Assembly (NCBI GenBank): GCA_007026445.1
Contig: VDMD01000044.1
Span: 124,001-188,000 of the forward strand
Source: Schizophyllum amplum
Lineage: Eukaryota > Basidiomycota > Agaricomycetes > Agaricales > Schizophyllaceae
DNA: 64,000 bases
Direction of reading: 5' to 3'
Positions 33,961 through 46,300 of this stretch are shown one piece after another; positions within the stretch are counted from its first letter, which is position 1; each line of letters begins with the position of its first letter. The notes under the pieces were generated by a model. That model did no database searches, was not told the origin of the DNA, and was given only the letters and a program-made list of their open reading frames with translations. The position numbers and the translations under genes are program-made.

Positions 33961-35090
33961 CGAGGGACCGGGCGCTGAGACGAGGGACCGGGCGCTGAGA
34001 AGGCAAGGGAAGGCGGCGACGCGGGCTTGGGCGGACGTCGGAGGTACCGGTACGGACGTCAGGAGTAGGCTTCGACGGACGTTGTGGTGAGCGCGGCGCG
34101 AGAAGTCGGCGAGGTGATCTTCGACGGACGTTAGCGAGGCAGGCTTCGAAGGGTAATGCGCGGCTGATGCAGGGCGACACGCTGCGGACGGCTCTTCCCA
34201 GCGAGCCGTGGATGTGGCGTAGGGCTACATCGTATAGGACCCGCGAGTCTCTCCGCCGCGGCTACATGGGAGGAAGAGGCGATGGCATAGGTCGGCGCTG
34301 ACGGCATAGGTCGGCGCTGATGGCATAGGTCGGCACTGTCCTGAGATCTTCACTAGCTGTTACATTTCACTAGCTGTTACATCTGTTCCCTCATTTGCAG
34401 AATCACACTTCAAGGACAGTCATGCAGAAAAAAGTCCAGTCTGCAGAAAAAAGTCAACGGGTGGTCATGAGGATAAAAGCAATATGACGCACCAAGCCCG
34501 CGAGTCAGCCTTGCATCTCCCCTACTCTAGATCTCTCGCACACCCTCTCCCAGAGATCCCTGCACGCACTCCAGTCAGCCCGCATCCTGCGATGTCGTCG
34601 CGTCGCAATGGCGGGGACGCATCTGTTTTGGGGTATGGTGGGGGGATCCGTAGCTGAGAGGCGGCATGGAGGCGGCATGGATGTGAAGGAAATGAGATGC
34701 CCTGAGTGAGATCGCCGAGACCGTCGACGGCGGTGAAATTCTCGTTGAGGGTGTAGGCGTTGATAGCTTGTTTGCTCGTCGTTATCGTGACATTGAGGGT
34801 CGACATGGGATGCGGGAGTCCAGCGCGATGGCAATGAGCGAGGGGAGGGGGTCGTCGTAGGCGATGTCGATGGCGGCGCGGGACAAGAGTGGTGATCGGC
34901 GGTGCGTCGGAAGCAGTGCGCGTGCCCAAGAGGCATCAAGCGGGGTCAACAGGCGACTATGGGGGTTCTAGGCGGGCAATGACGCGAGCAAGCTCGGTGC
35001 GTCGTACTGCCCTTATCCTCACGACTATCCATTGACTCTCCCATCTCAGACCAGCTCTCCCATCTCCTACCGCGATTCCTCGTCTCGCGC
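33961..35090. other. Largely unique spacer with a dispersed direct repeat
   Basis: 34265-34330 has three GATGGCATAGGTCGGCGCTGA copies. 34450-34585 matches 49350-49470 in direct orientation (TCAACGGGTGxTCATGAGGATA, GACGCACCAAGCCCGC, CTACTCTAGATCTCTC, GCACGCACTCCAGTCAGCCCG). Minus-strand frames at 34500-34940 may be remnants of the same family as at 49.4 kb, but no gene can be drawn. Confidence 0.5.
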
Positions 35091-36420
35091 GTCACCTCTC
35101 CAGACGTCGCGCCCGCCGACTTCCAAGCGCAACCCCCGACTTCCAAGCGCAACCCCTAGGCCTGACTTCCCGCAACCCCCGACGTCCGTCGAAGCCCTCC
35201 TCCTCACGTCCGTCGAAGCCATCTCTCGCCGACGTCCATCGAAGCCCGCCTCGCCAACGTCCGTCGAAGCCCTCCCTCCTCCACGTCCGTCGAAGCCTAC
35301 ACCCGACCTCCTTCGAAACCTACCGCGGCGTACCGGCGGTACCTCCGACCTCCGTCCATGCCCACCCTCACCGGACTCGACCGACACCGACATTGGTCGA
35401 CTGACACCGACATTGGTCGACCGACACCGACCTTCGTCGACCGACACCGACATTGGTCGACCGACACCGACACTCGTCGACCGACACCGACATTGGTCGA
35501 CCGACACCGACCTTCGTCGACCGACACTGACCTTCGTTGACCGACCCCGATATTCGTCGACCGACACCGACATTGGTCGACCGACCCCGATATTCGTCGA
35601 AGCTGACCGGACCTTCCACGTCCTGCGATGCGTATACCCCACGTCCTGCGATGCGTATACCCCACGTCCTGCGATGCGTATACCCCACGTCCTGCGATGC
35701 GTATACCCCACGTCCTGCGATGTGTATACCCCACGTCTCTTGAAGCCTAGGCGCCTACTCCCCACGTCCGACGGAGCCCACCTGCGGACGTCCGCCGAAG
35801 CGTACCGGACGTTCGTCGAAGCGTACCCCCATGTCCCCCACGTCATTCATAGCCCATCTCTCGCCGACGTCCGTCGAAGCCATCCCCAAGACGTCCGTCG
35901 AAGCCATCCCCAAGACGTCCGTCGAAGCCATCCCCAAGACGTCCGTCGAAGCCATCCCCAAGACGTCCGTCGAAGCCATCCCCAAAACGTCCGTCGAAAC
36001 CATCCCCAAAACGTCCGTCGAAGACCACCTCGCCGACACATATCGCGTCCGCCCAAGCCCAAGCGCCCTATCTCGTGAACGTCAGCGTGGGGCAAGCACC
36101 ACCTTGCCGACTTCAGCGTGGGGCGAGCACCACCTTGCCGGCTTCAGCGTGGGGCGAAGCACCACCTTGCCGACTTCAGCGTGGGGCGAAGCCCACCCGC
36201 CGCCCTCGCCGACTTCTCGCATCCGCCCTCGCATCCGCCCTCACATCCGCCCTCGCATCCGCCCTCGCCGACTTCTCTCATCCGCCCTCGCATCCGCCCT
36301 CGCATCCGCCCTCGCATCCGCCCTCGCGTTCGCCCTCTCATCCGCCCTCGCGTTCGCCCTCGCCGACTTCTCTCATCCGCCCTCGCCGACTTCCGCCCTC
36401 GCATCCGCCCTCGCCGACTT
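35091..36420. repeat. Array block II, centre: 20-, 23-, 24- and 12-bp arrays
   Basis: Successive arrays with abrupt switches: GTCCGTCGAAGCC words at 35165-35310; 20-bp CGACCGACACCGACATTGGT, about 11 copies, 35380-35600; 23-bp CGTCCTGCGATGCGTATACC.., six copies, 35620-35745; 24-bp GCCATCCCCAAGACGTCCGT.., about six copies, 35875-36020; a roughly 31-bp CTTGCCGACTTCAGCGTGGG.. unit at 36085-36190; and 12-bp CTCGCATCCGCC, about 17 copies, 36205-36420. Confidence 0.9.
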
Positions 36421-36840
36421 CAGCGTCAGTTGAGCTACTCAACGCTGACAGCGTCAGTTGAGCTACTCAACGCTGACAGTGTCAGTTGAGCTACTCAACG
36501 CTGACAGGGGTTAGATAGGACGCGCCGCCAGCGTCAGTTGAGCTACTCAACGCTGACAGCGTCAGTTGAGCTACTCGCCGACTTCAGCGTCAGTTGAGCG
36601 ACTCAACGCTGACAGCGTCAGTTGAGCGACTCAACGTTGACAGTGTCAGTTGAGCTACTCGCTGACTTCAGTGTCAGTTGAACTACTCAACGCTGACAGT
36701 GGCTAGATAGGACGCGGCGCCGGCAGTGGTTGGATACACGACGCGAGCAGCGGTCGGATACACGACGCCGGCAGTGTTCGGATACACGACGCGGGCAGCG
36801 GTCGGATACACGACGCGGGCAGATGGAAAATAGGACGCGG
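36421..36840. repeat. 28-bp near-palindromic array and 24-bp array
   Basis: About eight copies of a 28-bp unit containing TCAGTTGAGCTACTCAACGC, each of which can fold on itself (GTTGAG/CTCAAC), at 36421-36700; then about five 24-bp units (GCGGTCGGATACACGACGCG..) at 36715-36835. Confidence 0.9.
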
Positions 36841-37410
36841 TGCCCAATCCCAGCACGCGTTCGCTCCCCTCCCAGCACACGCATTCGCTCCCTCCCATCG
36901 CGCCCGTCAGCTCCCCCTCTCAGCACGCGCGTTCGCTCCCCCTCCCATCGCGCCCGGCGCCCCCTCTCAGCACGCGCACTCGCCCCTTCTACGAAGCCGT
37001 CTTCGTCCTCCGGGCGCAGTCCTTCCCTTGGGACCCCCCCCCCCCCCCCCGGTCGGCTTCGCTCCTTCAAGACCGCCGTCGACATCGCCGTCCTCGCCGG
37101 CCTCGCCTTTCGACCCCTCGCCCCCCCTCCCCCCTACCCCCTCGCCCCCCCCCCCCCCCCCCCCGGGCTCCTCTCAACCAGGAGGGAGGGGCTTAGGGAG
37201 GGGAGGGGCGGAGTAGGGGAGGGGGAGGAGGGGAGGGAGGGGAGGGCGAGGGGGGAGGGGAGGGGAGGGGAGGGGACGAGTACGGGGAGGGGGGCGGGGA
37301 GAGGAGAGGAACAGGTGGGGAGGGGAGGGGGAGGGGAGGGGATGGGAGGGGAACAGGTGGGGCTTAGGGAGGGTGGGGAGGAGGGGAGGGGAGGGGAGGG
37401 GACGGTGGGG
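36841..37410. repeat. Low-complexity region with long C homopolymers and GGGGAGG array
   Basis: A 17-base C run at 37034-37050 and a 20-base C run at 37145-37164 immediately followed by GGG; 37190-37410 is GGGGAGGGGAGG-type purine sequence. Homopolymer lengths may be sequencing-limited. G-quadruplex and i-motif potential is obvious. Confidence 0.85.
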
Positions 37411-39260
37411 ACGAGGTGGGATGAAAACGGGGCAGAGACAAGTACGAGGTGGGATGACGAGGACGAAGAGGGACGAGTAAGGGACGAGTACGGGATGAGT
37501 GCGAGGGGCGGGACGAGGACGAGGTGGGATGAAGACGAGGGGCGGAACGAGGATGAGGACGAGGCGGAGACAAGGGCAAGCACGGGGCGGGATGAGGATG
37601 AGGACGAGTATGTGGCGGGGGCAAGGATGAGCAGGGCGAGGCGGGGACGAGTAACTAGTACGGGGCGGAGACAAGTTCGGGTACGAGTACGAGGTGGGAC
37701 GAGGACGAGGTGGGAGAGTACGAGGATGAGTACGTTGAGGACGAGAACGAGTACGTTGAGGACGAGAACGAGTACATTGAGGACGAGAACGAGTACGTTG
37801 AGGACAACGAAGACAAATAGGGACAAGGTTGAGCACCAGGCGGGGGCGAGTTCGGGACGAGTACAGGATGAGGACGAGGACGAGTTTGGGATGAGGATGA
37901 GCACCAGGCGGGGGCGAGTTCGGGGCGGGTTGAGTACGGGACGAGTACAGGATGAAAACGAGGACGAGTATGTGGTGGGGGCGAGGATGAGGATGAGGCG
38001 GGAGTCGGACGTCTAGGGGCGCACGCCAGACGAGAAGACGTTGCTGGGAGCGTACGAGGAGGACAACAACGAATAGGGACGAGTTCGGGACGAGTACGGG
38101 ATGAGTACGGGTACGAGTACGGGGCGGGATGAGGATAAGGTGGGATGAGGGGCGGGACGAGTTCGGGGCGGGTTGAGTACGGGACGAGTACAGGATGAAA
38201 ACGAGGATGAAGACATTCACGGCAGGGGCAGGGACGGCTCCTCTCAACCAGGAGGGAGGGGAGCAGGTGGGGCTTGGGGAAGGGAGGGGAGGGGAACAGG
38301 TGGGGCTGGGAGGTGGGGCTTGGGGAGGGAGGGGAACAGGTGGGGCTTGGGGAGGGGAGGGGAGGGGAGGGGAGGGGGAGGGGAGGGGAGGGGATGAGGA
38401 CAGGTGGGACGAGGACGAGGTGGGATGAAGACGGGTTGAAGACGAGGGGAGGGGCGGGGACGAGTACGTTGAGAACGAGAACGAGTACGTTGAGGACGAG
38501 AACGAGTACGTTGAGGACGAGGATGAGGACGAAGCCGGGACCGGGATGAGGCAGGGAGGAGGACGAGGTGAGATGAGGACGAGGGATGAGTACGGGACGA
38601 GTACGTTGAGGACGAGGCGGAGACAAGGGCAAGCACGGGGCGGGATGAGGACGAGGATGGGTTTGTGGTCGAGGAGGAGACAAGGGCAAGCACGGGGTGG
38701 GATGAGGATGAGGACGAGTAAGGGACGAGTACGGGGCGGAGACAAGTACGAGTACAGGATGAGGATGAGTACAGGATGAGGATGAGGATGGGTTTGTGGT
38801 CGAGGAGGACGAGGACGAAGACATTCACGACAGGGGCAGGTCGAGGATGAGGCGGGAGTCGGACGTCTAGGGGGCGGGAGGAGTACGAGTAGGAGGGCGA
38901 GGGTGGGGCGGGTTGACATTGTGGACAAGTGAGATGAGTACGGGGCGGAGACGAGAACGAGTACAGGACGAGGACGAGGGGCGGGACGAGGATGAGGACA
39001 AAGACATTCACGGCAGGGGCAGGTCGAGGATGAGGACGAAGAGGGGTAGGATAAGGATGAGGATGAAGTGATATGAGTACGGGGCGGGTTGAGGACGAGG
39101 ATGAGGATGAGGATGAGGTGAGATAAGGACGAGTACAAGGCTGGATGAGGATAAGGATGAGGTGGGGACGAAAGACAAGGGCAAGGGCAAGGGCAAGGGC
39201 AAGGGCAAGGGCAAGGGCAAGGGCAAGGACGAAAGACAAGGGCAAGGGCAAATCTTGCCC
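37411..39260. repeat. Array block II, right part: GGACGA/GGATGA hexamer array
   Basis: Almost entirely GGACGA, GGATGA and GAGTAC hexamer words with GGGGCGGGA inserts, the strand complement of the CT-rich array at 30.6-31.1 kb. 38260-38395 repeats the GGGGAGG array with ACAGGTGGGGCTTGGGG. 39178-39250 is a pure AAGGGC hexamer tract. Confidence 0.9.
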
Positions 39261-39324
39261 GCTGCCCCGTCCACTGTCGGCCTCTGAGCATCTATCGCTT
39301 GCAACAATTTCACAATATGCGCCG

Positions 39325-39498
39325 CGGAAGGCGGACGAACAACGGATGTCACAGGCGGACGAACAACGGACGTCACAGGCGGACGAACAACAGATGTCAC
39401 AGGCGGACGAACAACGGACGCCACAGGCGGACGAACAACGGATGCCACAGGCGGACGAACAACAGATGTCACAGGCGGACGAACAACGGACGCCACAA
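39325..39498. repeat. 24-bp ACAGGCGGACGAACAACGGA.. array
   Basis: Seven near-identical copies of a 24-bp unit ending immediately at hairpin H3. Confidence 0.95.
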
Positions 39499-39500
39499 AT

Positions 39501-39538
39501 GTGACAAAAAGCCTGAGGCGCCTCAGGCTTTTTGTCAC
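39501..39538. repeat. Hairpin H3: perfect 38-bp palindrome
   Basis: GTGACAAAAAGCCTGAGGC followed directly by its exact reverse complement, no loop. Right border of array block II; the zinc-cluster gene 2 ends 265 bp further on. Confidence 0.97.
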
Positions 39539-39574
39539 GTGTCACGCACTTTATGTGGTGTAATGCACATACCT

Positions 39575-39640
39575 GCTGGCATGTTGTACCTGCTGACATG
39601 TTGTACCTGCTGACATGTTGTACCTGCTGGCATGTTGCTG
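39575..39640. repeat. About four copies of TTGTACCTGCTGACATG
   Basis: A short 17-bp tandem repeat in the 3' flank of zinc-cluster gene 2. Confidence 0.9.
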
Positions 39641-39802
39641 GCGTGCGTCCGGGTGCACGCACACAGGCCCATTTGGACCATTGCTATGTCCCCAGAATAC
39701 CTTGTGCTTATGGTGTAGAAGCTTTTGAAGGACTACAGAGTTATGGGACCAACTGCTCTACTCCTGTCTGCTTGCGGACTGCGGACGAGGACAAAGATGC
39801 GA

Positions 39803-40725
39803 TCAGGAGGACGAAGATGCTCTGAGGCACCTCCTCTTCTGATCCCTGCATGCCTGACAGGCATGAGACACCCGCCTCAATCCATCCTGCATCATGCAGG
39901 GGATGCCCAGCTTGATGCATCGCTTGCATCGCTGGCATTATATTAGCAAGACATCTAGAAACAGGTTTGCATTCCTACTTACCTTGCTCGCCACCTCCGG
40001 GGCTTTGCCTTTGCCCTTATAGCCACGTCCGCGAGCAACACTTTGTCCGCAAGCAACACTTGGTCTGCGCGCAACACCTGGTCCAGGTGCGGACGACCGT
40101 ACAGATGCACTCCTGCCACTCTCAGTTGCGGTTCACAATAGCAAGAAGCAGTCAGCTACTCACCGCTGTGGCGTAGATGAGATGCAGACCCCGTCAAGCA
40201 CTTGATGGCCTAGGCTGTTGCTCACCTTGTTAGCTGAAAGCTCGGAACTGGAGCTCCTGCCCCTGGGCAGAGCCGGAGAGCCTATCTCAAGTTTCACCTG
40301 CAGCAGGAGTGAACAAGTCTCAAAATGGGTTATATGTCCAACTTACAGCACCCTCACTTGAGCTCTGGTCTACTGTACGCATGTCATCCTCACCCTCTTC
40401 TTCCTCGTCCTCTTCTTCCTTATCCTCTTCTTCCTTATCCTCTTCTTCCTTATCCTCTTCTTCTGGTTCTGGTCTGTGTCAGCCAGCGGACCAATAACAA
40501 CCAGCTACGCTTACCTTCAGACATGTGTAAGGGTGTTGCTGTATGCTCTGTCTGGGTCTCCATCTTTGCCAGGAGCACATTGATCGCTTGCTCTGCGCCA
40601 AGGGAATGCCAAAGCCAGCATTGGAAAGAAGGGCCGGCATTGAGGAGCTCCCTCAGCGAGATTGTCCGCTGCTTCATGAGAGCCACCCAGCTGGCGGCGG
40701 TCTCGTAGTCAGGCGTGCTATCCAT
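39803..40725 (-). CDS. Small zinc-cluster (Zn2Cys6-like) protein, copy 2
   Basis: Predicted 241 residues, exons 40725-40515, 40468-40347, 40297-40164, 40112-39983 and 39931-39803, with the same five-exon order and phases as copy 1. N-terminal block STPDYETAASWVALMKQ; the acidic segment is expanded to four EEEDK-like repeats; then a Ser/Pro linker, basic GRGYKGKGKAPEVASK, and a C-terminal cluster C-x2-C-x6-C-x12-C-x2-C-x6-C (CKRC..CQACRDQKRRC). Both copies keep every cluster cysteine although the rest has diverged, which argues that the protein is or was under selection. It probably binds DNA or another nucleic acid; its target is unknown. The orientation is opposite to copy 1, so the two face each other across array block II. 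Confidence 0.8.
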
Positions 40726-41165
40726 GCGGGGAGGAGGTGTGCTAGCAATGATGGGGGTTGAGAAGAGGAAGAGGTGCGTGTTCAAATTTTGCGCACCACC
40801 TGAAAGAATTTGCAAAGCTTTGTCATACCCGCTCAGGTCCCAGACATTGCGGCTCAATATTTACCCGCCTTCATGCCGCAACTTTCCACCAGATTTGCAA
40901 TATGCAACCAGATTTGCAATATGCAACATGCTTGTGTCATTCCCTCTGCATGCTCCTCAGGCCTGCCACTGCCACAAATAATTACTGCTGACAGCCACTT
41001 GTCGTGGTCCACCAACTTCAGCATAGCTCATCTGCACACAACGTGGCTTGTCCGCCCTCAATATGGCTTGTCCGCCCTCAACATCATACACATGCCCAGC
41101 CACCCCAGACATCCGGGCCTGTACTGCAACACCTGAACTTATTGTCATCTCTGCTACACATTGCA
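40726..41165. other. Upstream flank of zinc-cluster gene 2
   Basis: Unique sequence with two tiny duplications: CCAGATTTGCAATATGCAA twice at 40890-40926 and TGGCTTGTCCGCCCTCAA twice at 41044-41080. No other gene seen. Confidence 0.5.
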
Positions 41166-41169
41166 ACCT

Positions 41170-43310
41170 CGACTGATACTCAACCCGCCCCAAACTCGTC
41201 CTCATCCTCAGATTTCAACCCGCCCCGCACTCGTCCTCGTCCCGACTTGTCCTCGACGTAACGGTACTCGACCTCGCCCTCGTACTCATCCCCACCTCGT
41301 CCTCGCTCTCATCTCCGCCTCATACTCGTCCCCACCTCATCCCACCCTGCACTCATCCTCATCCCACCCTACACTCAATCTCGTCCGCCCCGAACTCATC
41401 CCGAACTCATCCTCATCCCACCCTGCGCTCAACCTCGTCCGCCCCAAACTCGTCCCCACCTCGTCCGCAACGTACTTGTCCCGCCACGTCCTCTCCGTAA
41501 AGCGCGCCCCACATCTTCTCCTCGTACGCGCCCTCGCCTCCGCCTCGTCCTCGTTCTCGCCTCATACTCATCCTCATCCCGTCCCCACCTCATCCCGTCC
41601 CCACCTCGTCCCGTCCCCACCTCGTCCTCGTCCCACCTCGTCTTCGCCTCGCCCTCACGAACCGCCCCGTAGTACTCGTCCTCATCCCAACTCATCCGCC
41701 GCCCCTGACTCGTCCTCACCTCAAACTCATCCTCATCCCGCCTCGTCCTCGTCCGCCCTGACTCGTCCCCGTCCCCACCTCATCCCGTCCCCACCTCATC
41801 CCGTCCCCACCTCATCCGCAACGTACTCGTCCCCGTCCCCGACTCGTCCCCGTCCCCACCTCGTCCTCGACATACTTGTCCTCGCCCTCGTCCTCGTCCT
41901 CGTCCCCACCTTGTCTTCGCCTCGCCCTCACGAACCGCCCCTGACTCGTACTCGACCTGACTTCGATCTCGTCCGCCCCATAGTCGCGCCTTCGTCCCGT
42001 ACTCGTCTCCGCCTCGACCTCTTCCTCTCGAAGCCACATACTTGTCCTTGTCCTAGCTCTCATCTCCGCCTCGTCCTCATCCCGACTTCGATCTCGACCC
42101 GAACTCTCCCTTGTCTTCGTTTCGTCCTCGACCCACCCTGCACTCAACTTGTCCCGCCTGAAACTCGTCCTCGTCCTCGTCTCGAACTCGTACTCGCCCC
42201 TTACTCGTCCTCACCTCGAACTCGACCCGCCCAGTACTCGAACTCGTCCCCGACCTCAACCCGAACTCGTACTCGACACACCCTCATCTCCGCCTCGAAC
42301 TCGTCCCAAACTCGTCCGCAACGTACTTGTCCTCATCCCGCCCCGAACTCGTCCGCCCCATAGTCGCGCCTTCGTCCCGCACCGTACTCGTCCCCGACTC
42401 ATACTCATCCTCACCTCATCCTCATCCCGTCCCCACCTCGTCCTCGTCCTCGTCCTCGCCCTCACGAACCGCCCCGTAGTACTCGTCCTCATCCTCGACC
42501 TCATCCCGTCCCCACCTCATCCCGACTTCGATCTCGAACTCGTCCTCGCCCTCGTACTCGCCCTCAACCCGACTTCGATCTCGCCCTCGTACTCGCCCTC
42601 GACCTCGTCCTCGACCTCGAACTCGTCCTCGTCTCCCGCTCCGTCCCGCCGCCCCTCGTCCGCCTCAAACTCGTCCTCACCTCGTCCTCATCCTTGCCCC
42701 CGCCACGTACTCGTCCCACCCTGCACTCGCCCTCGTCCGCCTCGAACTCGACACGCCCTCATCCTCACCTCGTCCTCGTCCTCGTCTCCGCCCCGAACTC
42801 TCCCTCATCCCTGCCCCGAACCCGTACTCATCCTCATCCCGAACTCATCCTCGTCCTCGCCCTCGTACTCGTCTCCGCCTCGTCCTCGCCCTCAAACTCG
42901 TCCCCAACTCTTGCGCCCCGAACTCATCCTCATGCCACCCCGAACTCGTCCACCCCATAGTCGCGCCTTCGTCCCAACTCATCCCGCCTCGACCTCGTCC
43001 TCAACCCGAACTCATCCTCATCCCGAACTCGTCCTCATCCCGTCCCCACCTCGTCCTCGCCCCTGACTCGTCCTCGTCCTCGTCCCCACCTCGTCCGCAA
43101 CGTACTTGTCCTCATCCCGCCCCGACTCGTACTCGCCCTCGTCCTTGTCCTCATCCCGAACTCGACCGCCTCGAACTCGACACGCCCTCAACCCGCCTCA
43201 TAATGGTCCTCACCTTACCCTCATCCTCACCTTGTCCTCGTCCTCGTCTCCGCCTCGAACTCGTCCTCGCCCTCGACCCGCCCCGTACTCGCCTCGCCCT
43301 CGTCTTCGTC
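41170..43310. repeat. CT-rich hexamer array (CCTCGT/CTCATC)
   Basis: About 2.1 kb of CTCGTC, CTCATC and CCGCCC words, the same family as 30.6-31.1 kb and the complement of 37.4-39.2 kb. Long open frames on both strands are a by-product of the 6-bp period. Confidence 0.92.
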
Positions 43311-43319
43311 TTCGTCCTG

Positions 43320-46300
43320 GATTGCGCAGAGGCGAAGCCGACTGCGACGTAGAAGAGGCGAAGCCGCCTGCATCATCGAAGGGCGAAGATGGCGACTGCG
43401 TCGTCGGGGGGCGAAGCCGATGACGGCGTCGTCGGGCGAGAACGGGGGTCTTGAAGAGGCGCAGGACGGCTGTCTTGAAGAGGCGAAGACGGCAGCGACG
43501 TCGAGGCGAAGCCGACTGCGTCGTCGACGGGCGAAGCCGACTTTGTCGTTGAAGAGGCGCAGCCGACTGCGTCGAAGGGGCGAAGCCGATCACGTCATCG
43601 AAGGGGCGAAGCCGACTGCGTCGTTGAGGCGCAGCCGACGGCTGTCTTGAAGGGGCTAAGCCGACTGCGTTGTTGGGGCGAAGGACGGCAGCGAAGTTGA
43701 AGGGGCGAACCCGACTGCGTCGTTGAAGGGGCGAAGCCGACGGCGATCTTGAAGGGGCGAAGCCGACTGTGAAGTTGAAGGGCGAAGCCAACGGCGTCGT
43801 TGAGGCGAAGCTGACTGCGTCGTCATAGGGCGAAGCCGACGGCGACGTAGAAGAGGCTAAGACGGCAGCGTCGTTGAGGCGAAGCCGACTGCGTCGTCGA
43901 GGCGAAGCCGACTGCATCATCGGGCGATGGGCGCCGGTCTTGAAGAGGCGAAGACACCGATCTTGAAGGGGCGAAGCCGGCGGTCTTGAAGAGGCGAAGC
44001 CGACTGCGGTCTTGAAGGACTAAGCCGACTGCGTCGTCGAAGGGCGTAGAAGACGGCGACGTTTGAAGGGGCGAAGAAGACGGCTGTCTTGTAGAGCGAG
44101 AGACGGTCTTGAAGGCGAAGCCAACGGCGACGCGTAGGACGAAGACGACTGCATCATTGAGGCGAAGCCGACTGCGTCCCTGAAGAGGCGAAGCCAACTT
44201 GGTCGTCGGGGGCGAAGCCGACTGCGTCGTCGGGCGAGAGGGGACCACGTCATCGGGCGAGAGGGGACAGTGACGGTGAAGGGCGAAGCCGACTGCGTCG
44301 TCGAAGGGGCAAAGCCGACTGCGTCGAAGGGGCGAAGCCGACGGTGAGGTCCAAGAGGCGAAGCCGACTGCATCATCGGGCTAAGCCGACTGCGTCATCG
44401 GGGCAAAGCAGACCACGTCGTCGAAGGGGCGAAGCCGACTGCGTCCCTGAAGGGGCGAAGAGGGCGACCACGTCATCGAAGGGCGAAGCCGACTGCATCA
44501 TCGGGGCGAAGCCGACTGCGTCGTCGGGGCGAAGTCGACTGCGTCGTCGAGGCGAAGTCGACTGCGTCGTCGGGGCGAAGCCGACGGCGTCGTCGAAGGA
44601 CTAAGCCGACTGCATCGTCGAAGAGGCGAAGCCGACTGTGAAGTCGAGGGGCGAAGCCAACCGTCGTCGGGGGGCGAAGCCAACGGCGTCGTCGAAGGGC
44701 GAAAAACGACGGCGGTGTTGAGGCGAGGCCGACGACGACGCTGGAGGGCGAAACCGACGGCGACGCGTAGGGCGAAGATGACGGCGGTGTTGAAGGGGCG
44801 AAGCCGACTGCGGTCTTGAAGGGCGAGAACGGGGGTCTTGAAGGGGCGAAGCCGACTGCGTCGTCGAAGGGGCGAAGCCGACTGTGAAGTTGAAGGGGCG
44901 AAGCCGACTGCGACGTTGAAGAGGCGAAGCCGGCGAGTTGAAGGGGCGAAGACGACGGCGGTGTCGAAGGGGCGAAGCCAACGGTCTTGAAGAGGCGAAG
45001 CCGACTGCGTCGTCGAAGGGGCGAAGTCGACTCCGAAGTCGAAGGGCGAAGCCGACGGCGGTGTCGAAGGCAGGCGAAGCCGACTGCGAGGGGCGAAGAT
45101 GGCGACTGCGTCCCTGAAGTGGCGAAGCCGACTGCGATGTCGAAGGGGCGCAGCCGACTGCGCTGTCGGGCAAAGCCGACTGCGTCGTCTAAGGGGCGCA
45201 GGACGGCTGTCTTGAAGGGGCGTAGACGACGGCGTCGTTGAAGGGCGAAGCCGACTGCGTCGTCGAGGCGAAGCCGACTGCGTCATCGAGCGAGAGGGGA
45301 CGGCGATGTTGAGGCGAGGACGACGGCGTCCCTGAAGAGGCGAAGCCGACTGCGTCGAAGAGGCGAAGCCAACGGTCTTGAAGGGGCGAACCTGACGGCG
45401 GTCTTGATAAGCGAAGTCGACTGCGTCGTTGAGGACGAAGCCGACTGCGTCGTCGGGGGGCGAAGCCAACCGCGATGTTGAAGGGGCGAAGTCGACTGCG
45501 GCTCTGTAGGACGAAGTCGCCTGCGTCGTTGAAGGGCGAAGACGATCTTGAAGAGGCGAATCCGACAGCGGTGTCGAAGGGGCGAAGACGACGGCGGTCT
45601 TGAAGGGCGTAGACGGCAGCGTCGTCGAAGGGCGAAGCCGACGACGTCGAGGCGAAGCCAACGGTCGTCGGGGGGCGAAGCCGACGGCGGTCTTGAAGAG
45701 GCGAAGACGACGGCGGCGACGTTGAAGGGGCGAAGCCACGGCGGCGGTCTTGAAGAGGCGAACCTGACGGCGGTGTTGAGGCGAAGCCGACTGCGTCGTC
45801 CTGCGTCGTCGAGGGGCGAAGCCGACTGCGTCATCGAAGGGGCGAAGCCGACTGCGATGTTGAAGGGGCGAAGCCGACTGCGTCGTTGAGGCGAAGCCAA
45901 CGGTCGTCGAAGGGGCGAAGACGGCGACTGCGTCGTCGAGGCGAAGCCGACTTTGTTGTCGAAGGACGAAGACACCGATCTTGAAGGGGCGAAGCCAACG
46001 GTCTTGAAGGGGCGAAGCCGACGACGCTGGAGGGGCGAAGCCAACGGTCGTCGGGGGGCGAAGCCGACTGCGTCGTCGGGCGAGAACGGCGGTCTTGGAG
46101 GCGAAGCCGACGGCTGTCTTGAAGAGGCGAAGCCGACTGCGTCCCTGAAGAGGCGAAGCCGACTGCGCTGTCGGGCGAGAGGGGACGGCGACGCTTGAAG
46201 AGGCGAAGAGGGGACAGTGACGGTGAAGGGCGAAGCCGACTGCGTCATCGGGGCGAAGCCGCCTGCGTCGTCGAGGCGAAGTCGACTGCGTCGTCGAAGG

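Noticed and set aside
39145..39504. Short plus-strand frame rich in Arg/Ala then QADEQR repeats
   Set aside because: Entirely AAGGGC hexamers followed by the 24-bp array.
37174..39662. Minus-strand frames of about 470-700 codons rich in Ser/Pro/Arg
   Set aside because: Translation of GGACGA-type hexamers; present in more than one frame.
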